Shown here in pieces: positions 44,140 through 52,375 of a stretch of 64,000 nt of DNA. The notes under the pieces were generated by a model. That model was not told the origin of the DNA. It searched no databases and worked only from the letters and a program-made list of their open reading frames with translations. The position numbers and the translations under genes were made by a program. Origin of the DNA: Verrucomicrobiales bacterium (GTDB taxonomy: Bacteria; Verrucomicrobiota; Verrucomicrobiia; Verrucomicrobiales; DEV007); contig JARGPH010000028.1 in NCBI GenBank assembly GCA_029213065.1, forward strand, positions 1-64,000, written 5' to 3'. How positions within the stretch are numbered: position 1 is the stretch's first letter; each line of letters begins with the position of its first letter.

Positions 44140-44309
44140 GGGGAATCAGGATCTAAGAAGTATATCAGCGGGGGCTTTGTTAGTTACGAGAAATGCCGGT
44201 TTTCCTCCTCGGCGACGGAAGGTGCGAATGAAACCACGCGCACTCAATAAAGTTCTCATGGAATTCATCAAAAGAGGATTGAACCGGGGGCTTCGCTTCC
44301 GCCGCTTTG

Positions 44310-45506
44310 TCAGGTCAAATCATCGAGTGCCGCCTGCAATGCGGGTTTGAAACCTGCCGGTGAGACCTTGTGGAGCTGAATTCCGGAGCATTGGTTAAAG
44401 CGCAGAAACGCTTTCAGCTCCCGATGGAGAGCGTCGAGGAAGGCATCGAGCTTTGAGAGATGGGGTTCCAGGGCGAGGTGATGAATGTGCAGAAGTGAAT
44501 GCTTTCGTTCGTTTTTGCAGTCCATTCGGGCGACCAGTTTTCCATCCCACAGGATGGGCAGCGAGAAATAGCCGTATTGGCGTTTTGCAGCGGGGACATA
44601 GCATTCGATTTGATAGTCGAATCCGAACAGGTCCGTGATGCGCTTTCGCTGAATGAGTAAATTGTCGAACGGCGAAAGGATTTTCAATTTACTCCGCCCC
44701 AGTGGTTGGCTGAGAGCTTCCAGCGAATTGGGCAAGGTATAAAAGGTCAGTCCTTCGACGCGGATTGGCAGCAACTCCCCGTTGGAAATCATTTCATCCA
44801 TCGTCGCGGAAATGAGGCGCTTCGTGTTCTTCCGCAGATAGGCAAACTCCGCCGGCCGTCCCAGTCCGTTGGCCTCGAGGAAGCGGGTGATGAGGAAGCG
44901 CGCATACTCCTCCGGTTCCGGTTCGCTGGTGTCTATTCCCCCGGGGAGGACCCGTTCGGTGAGGTCGTAGACTTTGTGGAAGTTGACCCGGCGAGGGACC
45001 ATGAGATCCCCCTGCATGAAGAGATACTCGAGGGCCTGCTTTGCGGGTTTCGCTTTCCAGTCACCGGGTTGTTTTCCGGCGTTGTCGAAGTCCTTCGCCA
45101 TGAGAGGGCCTTCTTTGCGGATGCGCTCAAGGACCATCTCTATGACTCGATCATCGCGGTCATACCAGTGCTCCTGATCGCCTCGCGCGAGCGCCATCTT
45201 GCGCGGGAGGCTGAAGCGATAGTCCCGCATCGGGAGGTAGGCCGCTGCATGAGACCAGTATTCAAAAACCTCTTTGCTATCGAGAAGCTGAGCGAGCTGC
45301 GACGCTTCGTAGCGCGGGTTGCGGTTCCAGAGGGTGTGATCATGAGCCCGCTCCACGACCGATATCGTATCAATCTGAATGTAGCCGAGATGCTCAATCG
45401 CAGAGAGCGTTGCCGCGGTCGCGGACCCGGTTGGTTTTGCCGGGGGAACCCTCTGCGAGAGCAAGACCAGCTTCCGTACTTGTGGTAGTGAAAGGGTTTC
45501 TTCCAT
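44310..45506 (-). CDS. YcaQ/AlkX-type winged-helix DNA glycosylase
   Basis: The 398-residue protein matches the HTH_42 (AlkZ/YcaQ) family. A winged-helix N terminus holds the catalytic motif Gln44-Ile-Asp46 in YIQIDTISVVERAHDH. The QxD form is that of the YcaQ/AlkX branch rather than the QxQ of AlkZ. WNRNPRYEASQLAQLL, PRKMALARG, SPFDNLLIQRKR and YGYFSLPILWDGKLVARMD further support it. These enzymes unhook interstrand crosslinks or remove bulky alkylated bases. It stands alone. The 170 bases after its stop, toward 44140, hold no gene. Confidence 0.9.
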   Translation of the reverse strand: MEETLSLPQVRKLVLLSQRVPPAKPTGSATAATLSAIEHLGYIQIDTISVVERAHDHTLWNRNPRYEASQLAQLLDSKEVFEYWSHAAAYLPMRDYRFSLPRKMALARGDQEHWYDRDDRVIEMVLERIRKEGPLMAKDFDNAGKQPGDWKAKPAKQALEYLFMQGDLMVPRRVNFHKVYDLTERVLPGGIDTSEPEPEEYARFLITRFLEANGLGRPAEFAYLRKNTKRLISATMDEMISNGELLPIRVEGLTFYTLPNSLEALSQPLGRSKLKILSPFDNLLIQRKRITDLFGFDYQIECYVPAAKRQYGYFSLPILWDGKLVARMDCKNERKHSLLHIHHLALEPHLSKLDAFLDALHRELKAFLRFNQCSGIQLHKVSPAGFKPALQAALDDLT

Positions 45507-45768
45507 GGTTCAGTTTCCCGGAACAACCTTCAGCATGAAGGGTTTTAGGCAAGTCCGGTCATTCAGTCCTTTGAAGGAGAGTGCGAATCAAATCGCACAG
45601 GACCGTCTTTTGCTTGTTGATGAAGATAGTCGGGAACAAAATAGTACCGCAATTCCGGAGAGAATCACCCGGATGAGGAACGCTATGCATTTCAGACGAG
45701 GCCCCGAGTGCGGCCTCGACACGAGAGTAAGGATTCCGGTCTGTAAAGTTGATGAACTCGAAACGTGA
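45507..45768. other. intergenic region with an attC-like repeat
   Basis: No supported gene lies here. Roughly 45690-45797 is related to the repeats at 57705-57818 and 58182-58307. Confidence 0.5.
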
Positions 45769-45797
45769 TTAGGCTTTGCATCCCCGGTTTGCGAACG
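45690..45797 (-). repeat. attC-like repeat, degenerate copy
   Basis: On the plus strand the stretch around GATGAACTCGAAACGTGATT (45743-45762) plus the flanking GGCTT and upstream CCTCGAC...AGGATT aligns without large gaps with the repeat at 58182-58307 (there CAACTCGCAACGTGATC and AGGCTT). One end is less conserved and lacks a clear GTT core. It follows the stop of the small minus-strand gene at 45769, as expected for an integron cassette. Confidence 0.5.
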
Positions 45798-46014
45798 GGA
45801 TGTCAGATATGGTCAACTCTTGATCAACGAAAGGGGTAAGTGTGAGTCGATAAAGCTTCCGACCACAACCAGTTGGTGCGAACTGGTCACTCCCATCGCA
45901 TTCAAACAGTTGATCGAGTTTCGCGAGATAGTCTCCCCGCGGGATGTCGAGTGTGACGTCGTTGTGACTTGGTGAATACTCTGAGGTGTAAGGCAATTTT
46001 GCCTCCGGATTCAT
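45769..46014 (-). CDS. cassette-like hypothetical protein, possibly truncated
   Basis: From the internal Met at 46014 the product has 81 residues (start NPEAKLPYTSEYSPSH; end FANRGCKA) and no known family. The frame stays open further upstream to 46308, but that part overlaps repeat DNA and looks non-coding past about 46090. The gene may therefore have lost its 5' end or start at a non-ATG codon. Its stop codon lies inside an attC-like repeat, which suggests a captured gene cassette. Confidence 0.4.
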   Translation of the reverse strand: MNPEAKLPYTSEYSPSHNDVTLDIPRGDYLAKLDQLFECDGSDQFAPTGCGRKLYRLTLTPFVDQELTISDIPFANRGCKA

Positions 46015-46152
46015 CGCACACTCGACGAATCCTCCGCTCCATACTGAAAACACTACGGGTCCAGTTACGTGGAATTGCTGAATATGGGATGGTTTGTGGG
46101 GAGGCAGGCTATGGGCACCGGAGCGCAGCGGAGTTGACTGGTGCAACTCGGC

Positions 46153-46181
46153 TACAGACTCGCGTTTGTTCTGTAGGCGAG
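46153..46181. repeat. short repeat shared with 56924-56952
   Basis: The 29 bases beginning TACAGACTCGCG and ending CTGTAGGCGAG match 22 of 29 positions at 56924-56952. The element contains inverted parts (CTACAG/CTGTAG). It lies on the opposite side of the biuret cluster from its partner. Confidence 0.5.
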
Positions 46182-46354
46182 GGTCGTGACCTCCCTTTTC
46201 TGGTGAATTGTCCTTTAACCCCCACCGAGGTGTTACATTTTGCCACACCTTCCTCTGCATGATTTGCCAATGCAGATTCAATATGCAGCGACAAAGCACC
46301 CAAAGCAAAAGCGTTGGTTACGATCTCAAGAAACCTTTTAAGGCGCTTTCAGGT

Positions 46355-46720
46355 TCAGCGCCGCACCTCAAGGAAACTCACCGGCCTTTCATAGATCGCC
46401 AGGACAATGCATCCGGCTTCGCTGATGATGCTGTGAGACGTGCCAGGCGGATGGATGCGAAGGGTACCTTTTTTGACCGTTCCATTCTGGTCGGTTTGGC
46501 TTCCGGAGAGAATAAGAATATGCTCCCATCCGGTGTGTAGATGCATGGGAACCCGCGCCTCCCGCTCGAACCGGATCAGGGCAGCAGTTGGGCCGGTGAT
46601 GCCATCGCCGTAGAGACGGTGAATGACGACCCCTTCGGCAAAGGGTTGCCATTCGATGGAATCGGGATGATCCGCGATCTCAAACAGACCGGGCAATTCG
46701 ATGCAGGGAAATGTGGGCAT
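46355..46720 (-). CDS. small cupin-domain protein
   Basis: From the Met at 46720 the 121-residue protein is a single cupin barrel of the ChrR-like type, with metal-site residues in PMHLHTGWEHILILSG and PPGTSHSI. It starts 10 bases after the stop of the biuret hydrolase gene and closes the operon. The substrate or ligand is unknown. As the last gene it could bind a pathway intermediate or protect from one. The frame remains open upstream inside biuH, but that is a shadow. Confidence 0.8.
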   Translation of the reverse strand: MPTFPCIELPGLFEIADHPDSIEWQPFAEGVVIHRLYGDGITGPTAALIRFEREARVPMHLHTGWEHILILSGSQTDQNGTVKKGTLRIHPPGTSHSIISEAGCIVLAIYERPVSFLEVRR

Positions 46721-46730
46721 TAGACGAGGG

Positions 46731-47417
46731 TTAGGAGGAAATCGCTGAAATGAATGCTGCCGTTTCGGCGACGGCCCCGAAAACACCTCCCTGCATTTGC
46801 ACCATGTTGATGGCGGCCTCGTGATTTCCCGGGTCGGTGGCTCCGGTTCCATCGGTGAGGAGGAGACACTCAAAGCCGCGGTCGTTTGCCTCGCGCATCG
46901 TCGTGTGAACACAGACATCCGTCGTGATTCCGCCGAGCACGATGTTGCGGATCCCGCGCTGGCGCAGAAGCATGTCGAGATCGGTGGCGTAGAAAGAGCC
47001 TTTCCCGGGTTTATCGATGACCGGTTCGCCGGGGAGTGGTGCGAGATCGGGAATGATGTCCCAGCCGTCTTCACCGCGGACCAGAATCCGCCCGCACGGT
47101 CCCGGATCGCCGATGCCGGCACCGATCTGTCGGCTGCGCCAGCGCTTGTTCTCCGGAAGGTCGGCTAGGTCGGGACGATGACCTTCGCGAGTATGCATCA
47201 CGTGGCACCCCCATTCGCGCGCCGCCGCGAGCGTGGCACGAAGCGGCTCGATGGGAGCCCGCGTCAGCGAAAGGTCGTAGCCCATCTGATCGACGTAACC
47301 GCCCTCCCCGCAAAAATCGATCTGCATGTCGATGATGAGGAGCACGGTATTATCAGGGTGAAGTGTGCCGTCGAACGGCCAGCGATAGGGGCGGGAATCG
47401 AGATAGGTGGAATTCAT
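46731..47417 (-). CDS. biuH: biuret amidohydrolase
   Basis: From the Met at 47417 the product has 228 residues and belongs to the isochorismatase-like cysteine hydrolases. The triad is Asp30 (LIIDMQIDF), Lys136 (IDKPGKGSF) and Cys169 ([16 protein letters not shown]). The Lys-Cys and Asp-Cys spacings equal those of Rhizobium BiuH (Asp36, Lys142, Cys175 by recall). Long stretches such as GYDLSL..APIEP and [19 protein letters not shown] also fit BiuH closely. It would convert biuret to allophanate and ammonia, feeding the allophanate hydrolase at 55046-56422. It follows the small membrane-protein gene in the same operon. Confidence 0.88.
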   Translation of the reverse strand: MNSTYLDSRPYRWPFDGTLHPDNTVLLIIDMQIDFCGEGGYVDQMGYDLSLTRAPIEPLRATLAAAREWGCHVMHTREGHRPDLADLPENKRWRSRQIGAGIGDPGPCGRILVRGEDGWDIIPDLAPLPGEPVIDKPGKGSFYATDLDMLLRQRGIRNIVLGGITTDVCVHTTMREANDRGFECLLLTDGTGATDPGNHEAAINMVQMQGGVFGAVAETAAFISAISS

Positions 47418-47506
47418 AGAACAGTGATAGTCGGGCGAAGTCCCCCTCCACCTCATCATTTAGATTCGGAGGGGGGATCGACCCACATGCAACAAACTTT
47501 TCTTCA

Positions 47507-47743
47507 CTAGGTGGTCGGTGTGGTGATGGCTTCGCTCTCTTCCTCTTCGGGGACCGGTGCCTCTGCTGAAGTAGTCGAGAATTTGGCACAACCGAGCAGG
47601 ATCAGAGTAACCACCACGTAGCCCCCGGCGACCATTGGCGAGTGAGCGATGCCGATCTCCTCACCGTGCATGAACCCAAAGAAGGTTAAGACCGCGGCGG
47701 CCATCGAAAACAGGGAGGCTGTGATAAACATGCGATCGATCAT
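47507..47743 (-). CDS. small membrane protein coupled to NCS2 permease
   Basis: The 78-residue protein has two predicted membrane segments (about 6-24 and 37-55) and an acidic C-terminal tail (PVPEEEESEAITTPTT). Its start codon overlaps the permease stop by 4 bases (ATGA, 47740-47743), so the two are translated together. No family is recognised. It may be an auxiliary subunit or regulator of the transporter. The frame is open further upstream only as a shadow within the permease gene. Confidence 0.7.
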   Translation of the reverse strand: MIDRMFITASLFSMAAAVLTFFGFMHGEEIGIAHSPMVAGGYVVVTLILLGCAKFSTTSAEAPVPEEEESEAITTPTT

Positions 47744-49107
47744 GAAGACTCCGAGGCTCCGAGCATCAACCCGCCGATAATGGCTCCCCCGCCGAGAATA
47801 CTGAGTCCTTCGTAAAGGACACCCACTTGCTCGAGCGCAGCGAACCCGACTTCTCCGGCATTCGTTCCCGCGGCACCGAGTGCGTTGTCGATCTGGGTCT
47901 TTCCCCAGGCGGCCACGTGTGGTGCGAGGGCGAGAACAATAGCCGGCGCATGACGTTTCGGACTCTCTTGAAAAGCCTGTGCTCCGATGAGCATCCCGAT
48001 GTAGAGGAGAATGGGCGAGATTGCGACCAGGGGAATGAGCGCGCTCATCACCGAGAGAATACCAAAGGTGGCGAAGACGATGATCATGATGCCGGTCGCG
48101 GCCGAGTAGCCGATCCGCCCGCCCATCGACTTCCACCCGGGATGACCGATGTAGACAGCGAGGTTGAAGGGATTCCCCATGAGACAGCCGATCGTGCTGA
48201 TGATGCCGTCCGCAGTCAGCACCTGGGTGGTCGGGAAACTGTCTCCCGCTACCTCGGCACTTTCAACATTGTCCATCGCCTCGACCAGGTCGTAGATCCC
48301 GAAAGGAATCGCGGTCACGAGAATAATCCCGAGGAATTCAAACCCGGAGAAGACATGGCCAAATGCAGGCACCGGGACGGAGAAACCGAAGTTGGTCAGG
48401 GACTCCTTGAGACTCCCGAGGGACATTCCGCCGATATCACCACCGAACAATTTGGATCCCCAGGCAATGAGACACCCGGCGGCAATAGCGACGAGACCGG
48501 CAGGAATCCCTTTGTAGTAGCGGACGCCGCCGAACCAGCTGAGCAAAATAATCGCGAAGCAGACGATCCCGATGAGAGGCGTCATGAACATCTCCAATGC
48601 CGGACGCATCGAGATAAAGGTAACCGAAACACCGGCCAGGGTCCCAAGGAGGGCGGCGCGTGGCGTGATCTTCCGGATAATCGGGGCGATGAAGCCGCCG
48701 ATCATGAGGAGAAATCCCTGAATGAAAACCCAGGCGAGGCCTGCCTCCCACCCTTTGACGGGATCACCGGTCTGCAGTGAGATCGGCAGCATGATGACGA
48801 AAACGACGACAAACATGTGCGGAACACTGACGCCGGAAGGCAGCGCACAGACATCGTTCCGCCCCGTTTTCCTGGCCATGCGATAGGCCAGCCAGGCGTA
48901 GTAGGTGGTGCTGAGAAGTAGCATCAATCCCGTGGCCGGAAGGATGCGTTTAAAAACGATCTCGTCCGAGAGTCCGAGGACGAAACGGAGCAGCCCGGTG
49001 AGGACGAGCATGTTGACGAGGATGTTGGTGCCAAATCCGAAGAAGGCGTTCCAATCTCCGGGAACCCAGAGCTTCGGTTTGAGAGTGGAATTCGGTGTGT
49101 CGTTCAT
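47740..49107 (-). CDS. NCS2-family (xanthine/uracil-type) permease
   Basis: The 455-residue polytopic inner-membrane protein has about 12-14 hydrophobic segments. It resembles the AzgA/NCS2 branch of nucleobase permeases (start LWVPGDWNAFFGFGTNILVNM; middle AIPFGIYDLVEAMDNVESAEVAGD; GCLMGNPFNLAVYIGHPGWKSMGGRIGYS). In this operon its likely cargo is biuret, triuret or a related ureido or s-triazine compound rather than a purine. It lies 27 bases after the cysteine hydrolase gene and is coupled to the small membrane protein. Confidence 0.88.
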   Translation of the reverse strand: MNDTPNSTLKPKLWVPGDWNAFFGFGTNILVNMLVLTGLLRFVLGLSDEIVFKRILPATGLMLLLSTTYYAWLAYRMARKTGRNDVCALPSGVSVPHMFVVVFVIMLPISLQTGDPVKGWEAGLAWVFIQGFLLMIGGFIAPIIRKITPRAALLGTLAGVSVTFISMRPALEMFMTPLIGIVCFAIILLSWFGGVRYYKGIPAGLVAIAAGCLIAWGSKLFGGDIGGMSLGSLKESLTNFGFSVPVPAFGHVFSGFEFLGIILVTAIPFGIYDLVEAMDNVESAEVAGDSFPTTQVLTADGIISTIGCLMGNPFNLAVYIGHPGWKSMGGRIGYSAATGIMIIVFATFGILSVMSALIPLVAISPILLYIGMLIGAQAFQESPKRHAPAIVLALAPHVAAWGKTQIDNALGAAGTNAGEVGFAALEQVGVLYEGLSILGGGAIIGGLMLGASESS

Positions 49108-49134
49108 GGTTAGTGCAGTGTTAGTAAGAATCAG

Positions 49135-49806
49135 TTAGAGTAGTGGTAGTTTCGACAGGATTGCGGATGAGTGAGTCACCCACCCGAAGATGCCCCCCTG
49201 GGCCTTGATCATTTCGAGTCCCATCCTCTGGAACTCGGGGAAATAGGATCCAACGCAGTCTTCGGGTACGAGACAGTTGAACCCGCGATCGTTGGCTTCC
49301 CGGACAGTGGTATTGACACAGACTTCGGTGGTCACACCAGTGACGACGAGTTGGGTGATTCCCATGTGGGAAAGGATCGCCCCCAGGTCGGTTGCGAAGA
49401 ACGCCCCCTTCCCCGGCTTGTCGATGACAGGCTCGCCGGGCACGGGATAAAGTTCCGGGATGATATCCTGACCGGGTTCGCCCCGTACCAGAATTCGGCC
49501 CATCGGTCCGTCGTCACCAATCGTTTTGTTGCCTTTCCCTCTCATTTTTTTCGAGGGAGGTAGATCACTCAGGTCGGCACGATGTCCTTCTCTTGTATGA
49601 ATGACAGGGAGCTGGTTAGCCCGCCAGGCAGCGAGCAGTTCTCGATTGGGTTCGATGGTTCGGCGAAGCTGGGAGACATCGTTCCCCAACATCTCCCCAA
49701 AACCGCCGGGTTCGAGAAAGTCCCGCTGCATGTCGATGATCAGCAAGGCGCAGCAACCGGGATCGAACTCGAAAGGATAGGGCTTCGCTTCGATGGAATG
49801 GTGCAT
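49135..49806 (-). CDS. second isochorismatase-like cysteine hydrolase, possible triuret hydrolase
   Basis: From the Met at 49806 the product has 223 residues. It carries the same triad as its paralogue at 46731: Asp25 (LIIDMQRDF), Lys130 ([10 protein letters not shown]) and Cys163 ([17 protein letters not shown]). It differs in the N-terminal part ([17 protein letters not shown]) and in the loop [13 protein letters not shown]. This pairing of a BiuH with a divergent paralogue recalls the triuret hydrolase TrtA, which makes biuret. The substrate is inferred, not shown. Ureidoacrylate-type amides are the alternative. It lies 28 bases after the outer-membrane protein gene. Confidence 0.78.
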   Translation of the reverse strand: MHHSIEAKPYPFEFDPGCCALLIIDMQRDFLEPGGFGEMLGNDVSQLRRTIEPNRELLAAWRANQLPVIHTREGHRADLSDLPPSKKMRGKGNKTIGDDGPMGRILVRGEPGQDIIPELYPVPGEPVIDKPGKGAFFATDLGAILSHMGITQLVVTGVTTEVCVNTTVREANDRGFNCLVPEDCVGSYFPEFQRMGLEMIKAQGGIFGWVTHSSAILSKLPLL

Positions 49807-49834
49807 GTCTGGTTGGTTGCGGGTTGGGCTTCGA

Positions 49835-50737
49835 TCAGAAGAAAACGGAAATCCCGCTGTGGAACTGGACGAGGTCATCGCGATGCTCGTTCGGAGTCAG
49901 GACACGGTTCCCGTTCCGCAGGCCATCGTTGGAGAGGTTGTAATAGCGGACACCCGTGTAGAACGTCCAATTCCCGAAATCCTCCGGCATGAAGGTCATT
50001 GGTACGCTGGCTTTGACGCCGCTTGAAAAAACGGCGAGGCCACTTCCGCCTCCCGTACCATCGAACTGCTGATAAAACTCTTCACCGACGAGATTGATTG
50101 AGGTGGGAAACTCGAATTTGACGCTGCCAATCGAGAACTCCGGTTTCACGCCGACGGTGAAATAGTAGGATTCCTCCGATGTGGCAGGATCAAAGACCAC
50201 GGTAGATTTCTGATCGAGTTCAAGCCAGTAGCCGAGCCATGGACGAAGGGCGAAAGCCCCGAGGTATTCGGAGTCATCAAAGGAGAGTTTGAGCTCCATG
50301 TGAGTGGAGTCTGGATAAGAATCGGTCTGACTGACGAACTGCGTGAACGTGGAATCAAATGTCCAGTGCTCACCGAATTTAAAAGTGAGCCCGAGAATCG
50401 GATCGACTTCGTTCCAGTAACCCGGATCAGCTCCGGATTCGTTTGTGTGGATCGAGTTCCAGACACCGGCAGTGAGGGAGACATTGCTAAGAAATGCGTT
50501 CGGGTCCGAGTAGAGATCGAAAAAGAATAAGGCGAGCGGCTGGAAGACAACTCCCTCGTTTTCGACATTGAGGCCGCGCGGCGTGATATAGTGGTCGGAG
50601 ATATCGAGCTGGAAAAGCGAATGGAACGGGGGCCCCGAATCAGGCTCAACGATGATCGCCTTGTCGTCTCCTGCGGAGGCGCCGGGCGTAGCGATTGCTG
50701 CAATAACGAGTGGAATAACTAAGAGGAATCGTTTCAT
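49835..50737 (-). CDS. outer-membrane beta-barrel protein of the biuret operon
   Basis: From the Met at 50737 the product has 300 residues with a signal peptide (about 1-21, ending ASAG). The mature part is all amphipathic strands rich in Tyr, Phe and Trp, and it ends in Phe-Phe (SGISVFF), as outer-membrane barrels do. It is not a TonB receptor because no plug domain is present. As the first gene of the sigma54-driven operon it may be a porin that lets small ureido compounds in. Family assignment is uncertain. Confidence 0.78.
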   Translation of the reverse strand: MKRFLLVIPLVIAAIATPGASAGDDKAIIVEPDSGPPFHSLFQLDISDHYITPRGLNVENEGVVFQPLALFFFDLYSDPNAFLSNVSLTAGVWNSIHTNESGADPGYWNEVDPILGLTFKFGEHWTFDSTFTQFVSQTDSYPDSTHMELKLSFDDSEYLGAFALRPWLGYWLELDQKSTVVFDPATSEESYYFTVGVKPEFSIGSVKFEFPTSINLVGEEFYQQFDGTGGGSGLAVFSSGVKASVPMTFMPEDFGNWTFYTGVRYYNLSNDGLRNGNRVLTPNEHRDDLVQFHSGISVFF

Positions 50738-50764
50738 GGATATGTATGTGTAGTGACTTTCTCG

Positions 50765-50783
50765 TTCGCGGGTTCGATGCCAA
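50765..50783 (-). promoter_or_regulatory. sigma54 promoter of the biuret operon
   Basis: On the minus strand TTGGCATCGAACCCGCGAA contains the -24 GG and -12 GC with ten bases between them. It differs at only two of 19 positions from the element at 56617-56635. Transcription would start about 20 bases before the ATG at 50737. Confidence 0.75.
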
Positions 50784-50859
50784 TTCCATTTCGTTTCGAT
50801 AAGTGCCTGACTGCCAGAGGACACTGAACAACCTCGTTTTTTGCAGCATTTCTTGGTTG

Positions 50860-50900
50860 CTGTTCCAACTGTTGCAAGGGACAACACCCGCAACAAACAG
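50860..50900. promoter_or_regulatory. candidate upstream activator site for the biuret operon
   Basis: CTGTTCCAACTGTTGC (50860-50875) differs from the arm at 56713-56728 at one of 16 positions. With GCAACA at 50890-50895 it forms an inverted repeat TGTTGC-N14-GCAACA. It lies 77 bases upstream of the sigma54 promoter, the usual place for an NtrC-type regulator. Confidence 0.65.
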
Positions 50901-50905
50901 GCGGG

Positions 50906-52375
50906 TCAGGCCTCGCCGGGCATGCGACGGTAGATGCGGCTGCGGTTGACCTGGAGAAGACGTGCGGCCTCGGCGACGTTGCCGCCGGTCACACGGAGCG
51001 CACGGCGGATCAGAAAGCGTTCGGCTTCCTCGAGTGGCATGGGGATCTCATCTTCGGCTACCGCCTTGGAGGCAATCGCTTCGCCACCCGACTCAGGCGC
51101 GGTGGACCCGCCAGTGAGCACGAGGTGATCGCGCCTGATCGTTTTCCCGCCGCTCAAAATGAGGGCACGTTCGAGTGTGTTCTTCAGCTCGCGAATGTTC
51201 CCCGGGAACGAATGCGATTGGAGAAGGGCAAGCGCGTCGCAATCGAGCGCGGGTGGCGCGGCGCCCATCTCATTGGCAAAGAGGCGCAGAAAGTGCTCGG
51301 CGAGAAGTGGCAGGTCCTCCGGGCGCTCACGGAGCGGCGGGGTCTCTACCACATAGCGAGCGAGACGGTAGTATAAGTCCGCCCGAAACTCGCCGGCTGA
51401 TACCTTTTCTTCGAGAGTGGCATTGGTGGCGCTGACGACCCTGACATCGACCTTTATCGGCGACCCGGCACCGACGGGAGTGACCTCGGAATCCTCCAAC
51501 ACGCGAAGGAGCTTCGCCTGCAAGGTCGCAGGCATGTCCCCGATCTCATCGAGGAAAAGAGTTCCCCCATCAGCTAACTCAAACGCGCCTTTCCGCTCGG
51601 TGGCGGCACCCGTAAAAGCCCCTTTCACATGACCAAAGAAAGTCGATTCCGCGAGCGCTTCCGGAATGGCGACACAGTTGATCGCCACAAACGGCCCGCC
51701 GGCTCGCGGGCTTTGATGATGGATGGCACGGGCGACGAGCTCCTTGCCGGTGCCACTCTCCCCCGTGATAAGCACACTCGTTCTTTCAAAACGGTGGAGG
51801 CGGGTGATATCCGAAACGACACGGCGCAGATGCTTGCTCTCGCCGACGAGGCTGTCGAGCCCCCATCGCTCGGCCTCACGGTCGGCCAGCGAGCTGAGCC
51901 GATGGTCGGCGCGCTCCCGGAGACGTTCGGCTTTCTGGCGCTGCCGCATCTCGGCTTCGAGTTCAGCATTGCGCGTTTGGAGCTCTCGCGTGAGTTGGCT
52001 GATCCGGAGGTGGGTCGCCACGCGAGTCACGACTTCGGGGGCGCGAAAGGGTTTGTGAAGATAGTCAACGGCTCCGACGCGAAAGCCCTCGACGATTCCA
52101 GCGGTGTCGTCTTTGCTTGTAATGAAGATGACAGGGATATCGCGGGTGACGTCTTCCCGCTTGAGCATCCGGCAAACAGAGTAGCCATCGTGGCCGGGCA
52201 TGACAACGTCGAGCATGATGAGATCCGGAAGTGCCTGCTCGGCGATGCGGAGGGCGTCGTGACCAGTGGAGGCGGTGAGGACTTCATACCCGGCGGGCTC
52301 CAGTGCTTCCGCGAGGAGGGTGAGTCCTGTCGGGGAGTCGTCTACGATAAGAATTCGGCTGCGAGGTTGGCTCAT
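50906..52375 (-). CDS. sigma54-dependent response regulator (NtrC family)
   Basis: The 489-residue protein has a receiver domain (about 7-120; VDD, phospho-acceptor Asp in IMLDVVMP, Lys in HKPF). A coiled linker follows, then an AAA+ domain (about 175-400): Walker A GESGTGKE, the sigma54-contact loop GAFTGA, Walker [13 protein letters not shown] Fis-type helix-turn-helix closes it ([20 protein letters not shown]). The intact GAFTGA loop shows it activates sigma54 promoters. Its start overlaps the kinase stop by 4 bases (52372-52375). The adjacent operon's promoter and activator site lie just after its stop, so that operon is its probable target. Confidence 0.93.
   Translation of the reverse strand: MSQPRSRILIVDDSPTGLTLLAEALEPAGYEVLTASTGHDALRIAEQALPDLIMLDVVMPGHDGYSVCRMLKREDVTRDIPVIFITSKDDTAGIVEGFRVGAVDYLHKPFRAPEVVTRVATHLRISQLTRELQTRNAELEAEMRQRQKAERLRERADHRLSSLADREAERWGLDSLVGESKHLRRVVSDITRLHRFERTSVLITGESGTGKELVARAIHHQSPRAGGPFVAINCVAIPEALAESTFFGHVKGAFTGAATERKGAFELADGGTLFLDEIGDMPATLQAKLLRVLEDSEVTPVGAGSPIKVDVRVVSATNATLEEKVSAGEFRADLYYRLARYVVETPPLRERPEDLPLLAEHFLRLFANEMGAAPPALDCDALALLQSHSFPGNIRELKNTLERALILSGGKTIRRDHLVLTGGSTAPESGGEAIASKAVAEDEIPMPLEEAERFLIRRALRVTGGNVAEAARLLQVNRSRIYRRMPGEA

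Noticed and set aside
45505-45768. 87-codon plus-strand open frame
   Set aside because: It runs through the attC-like repeat and has no recognisable features.
47827-48780. 317-codon plus-strand open frame
   Set aside because: It is antisense to the NCS2 permease and very rich in Asp, Glu and Gly, as expected for the shadow of a membrane protein.
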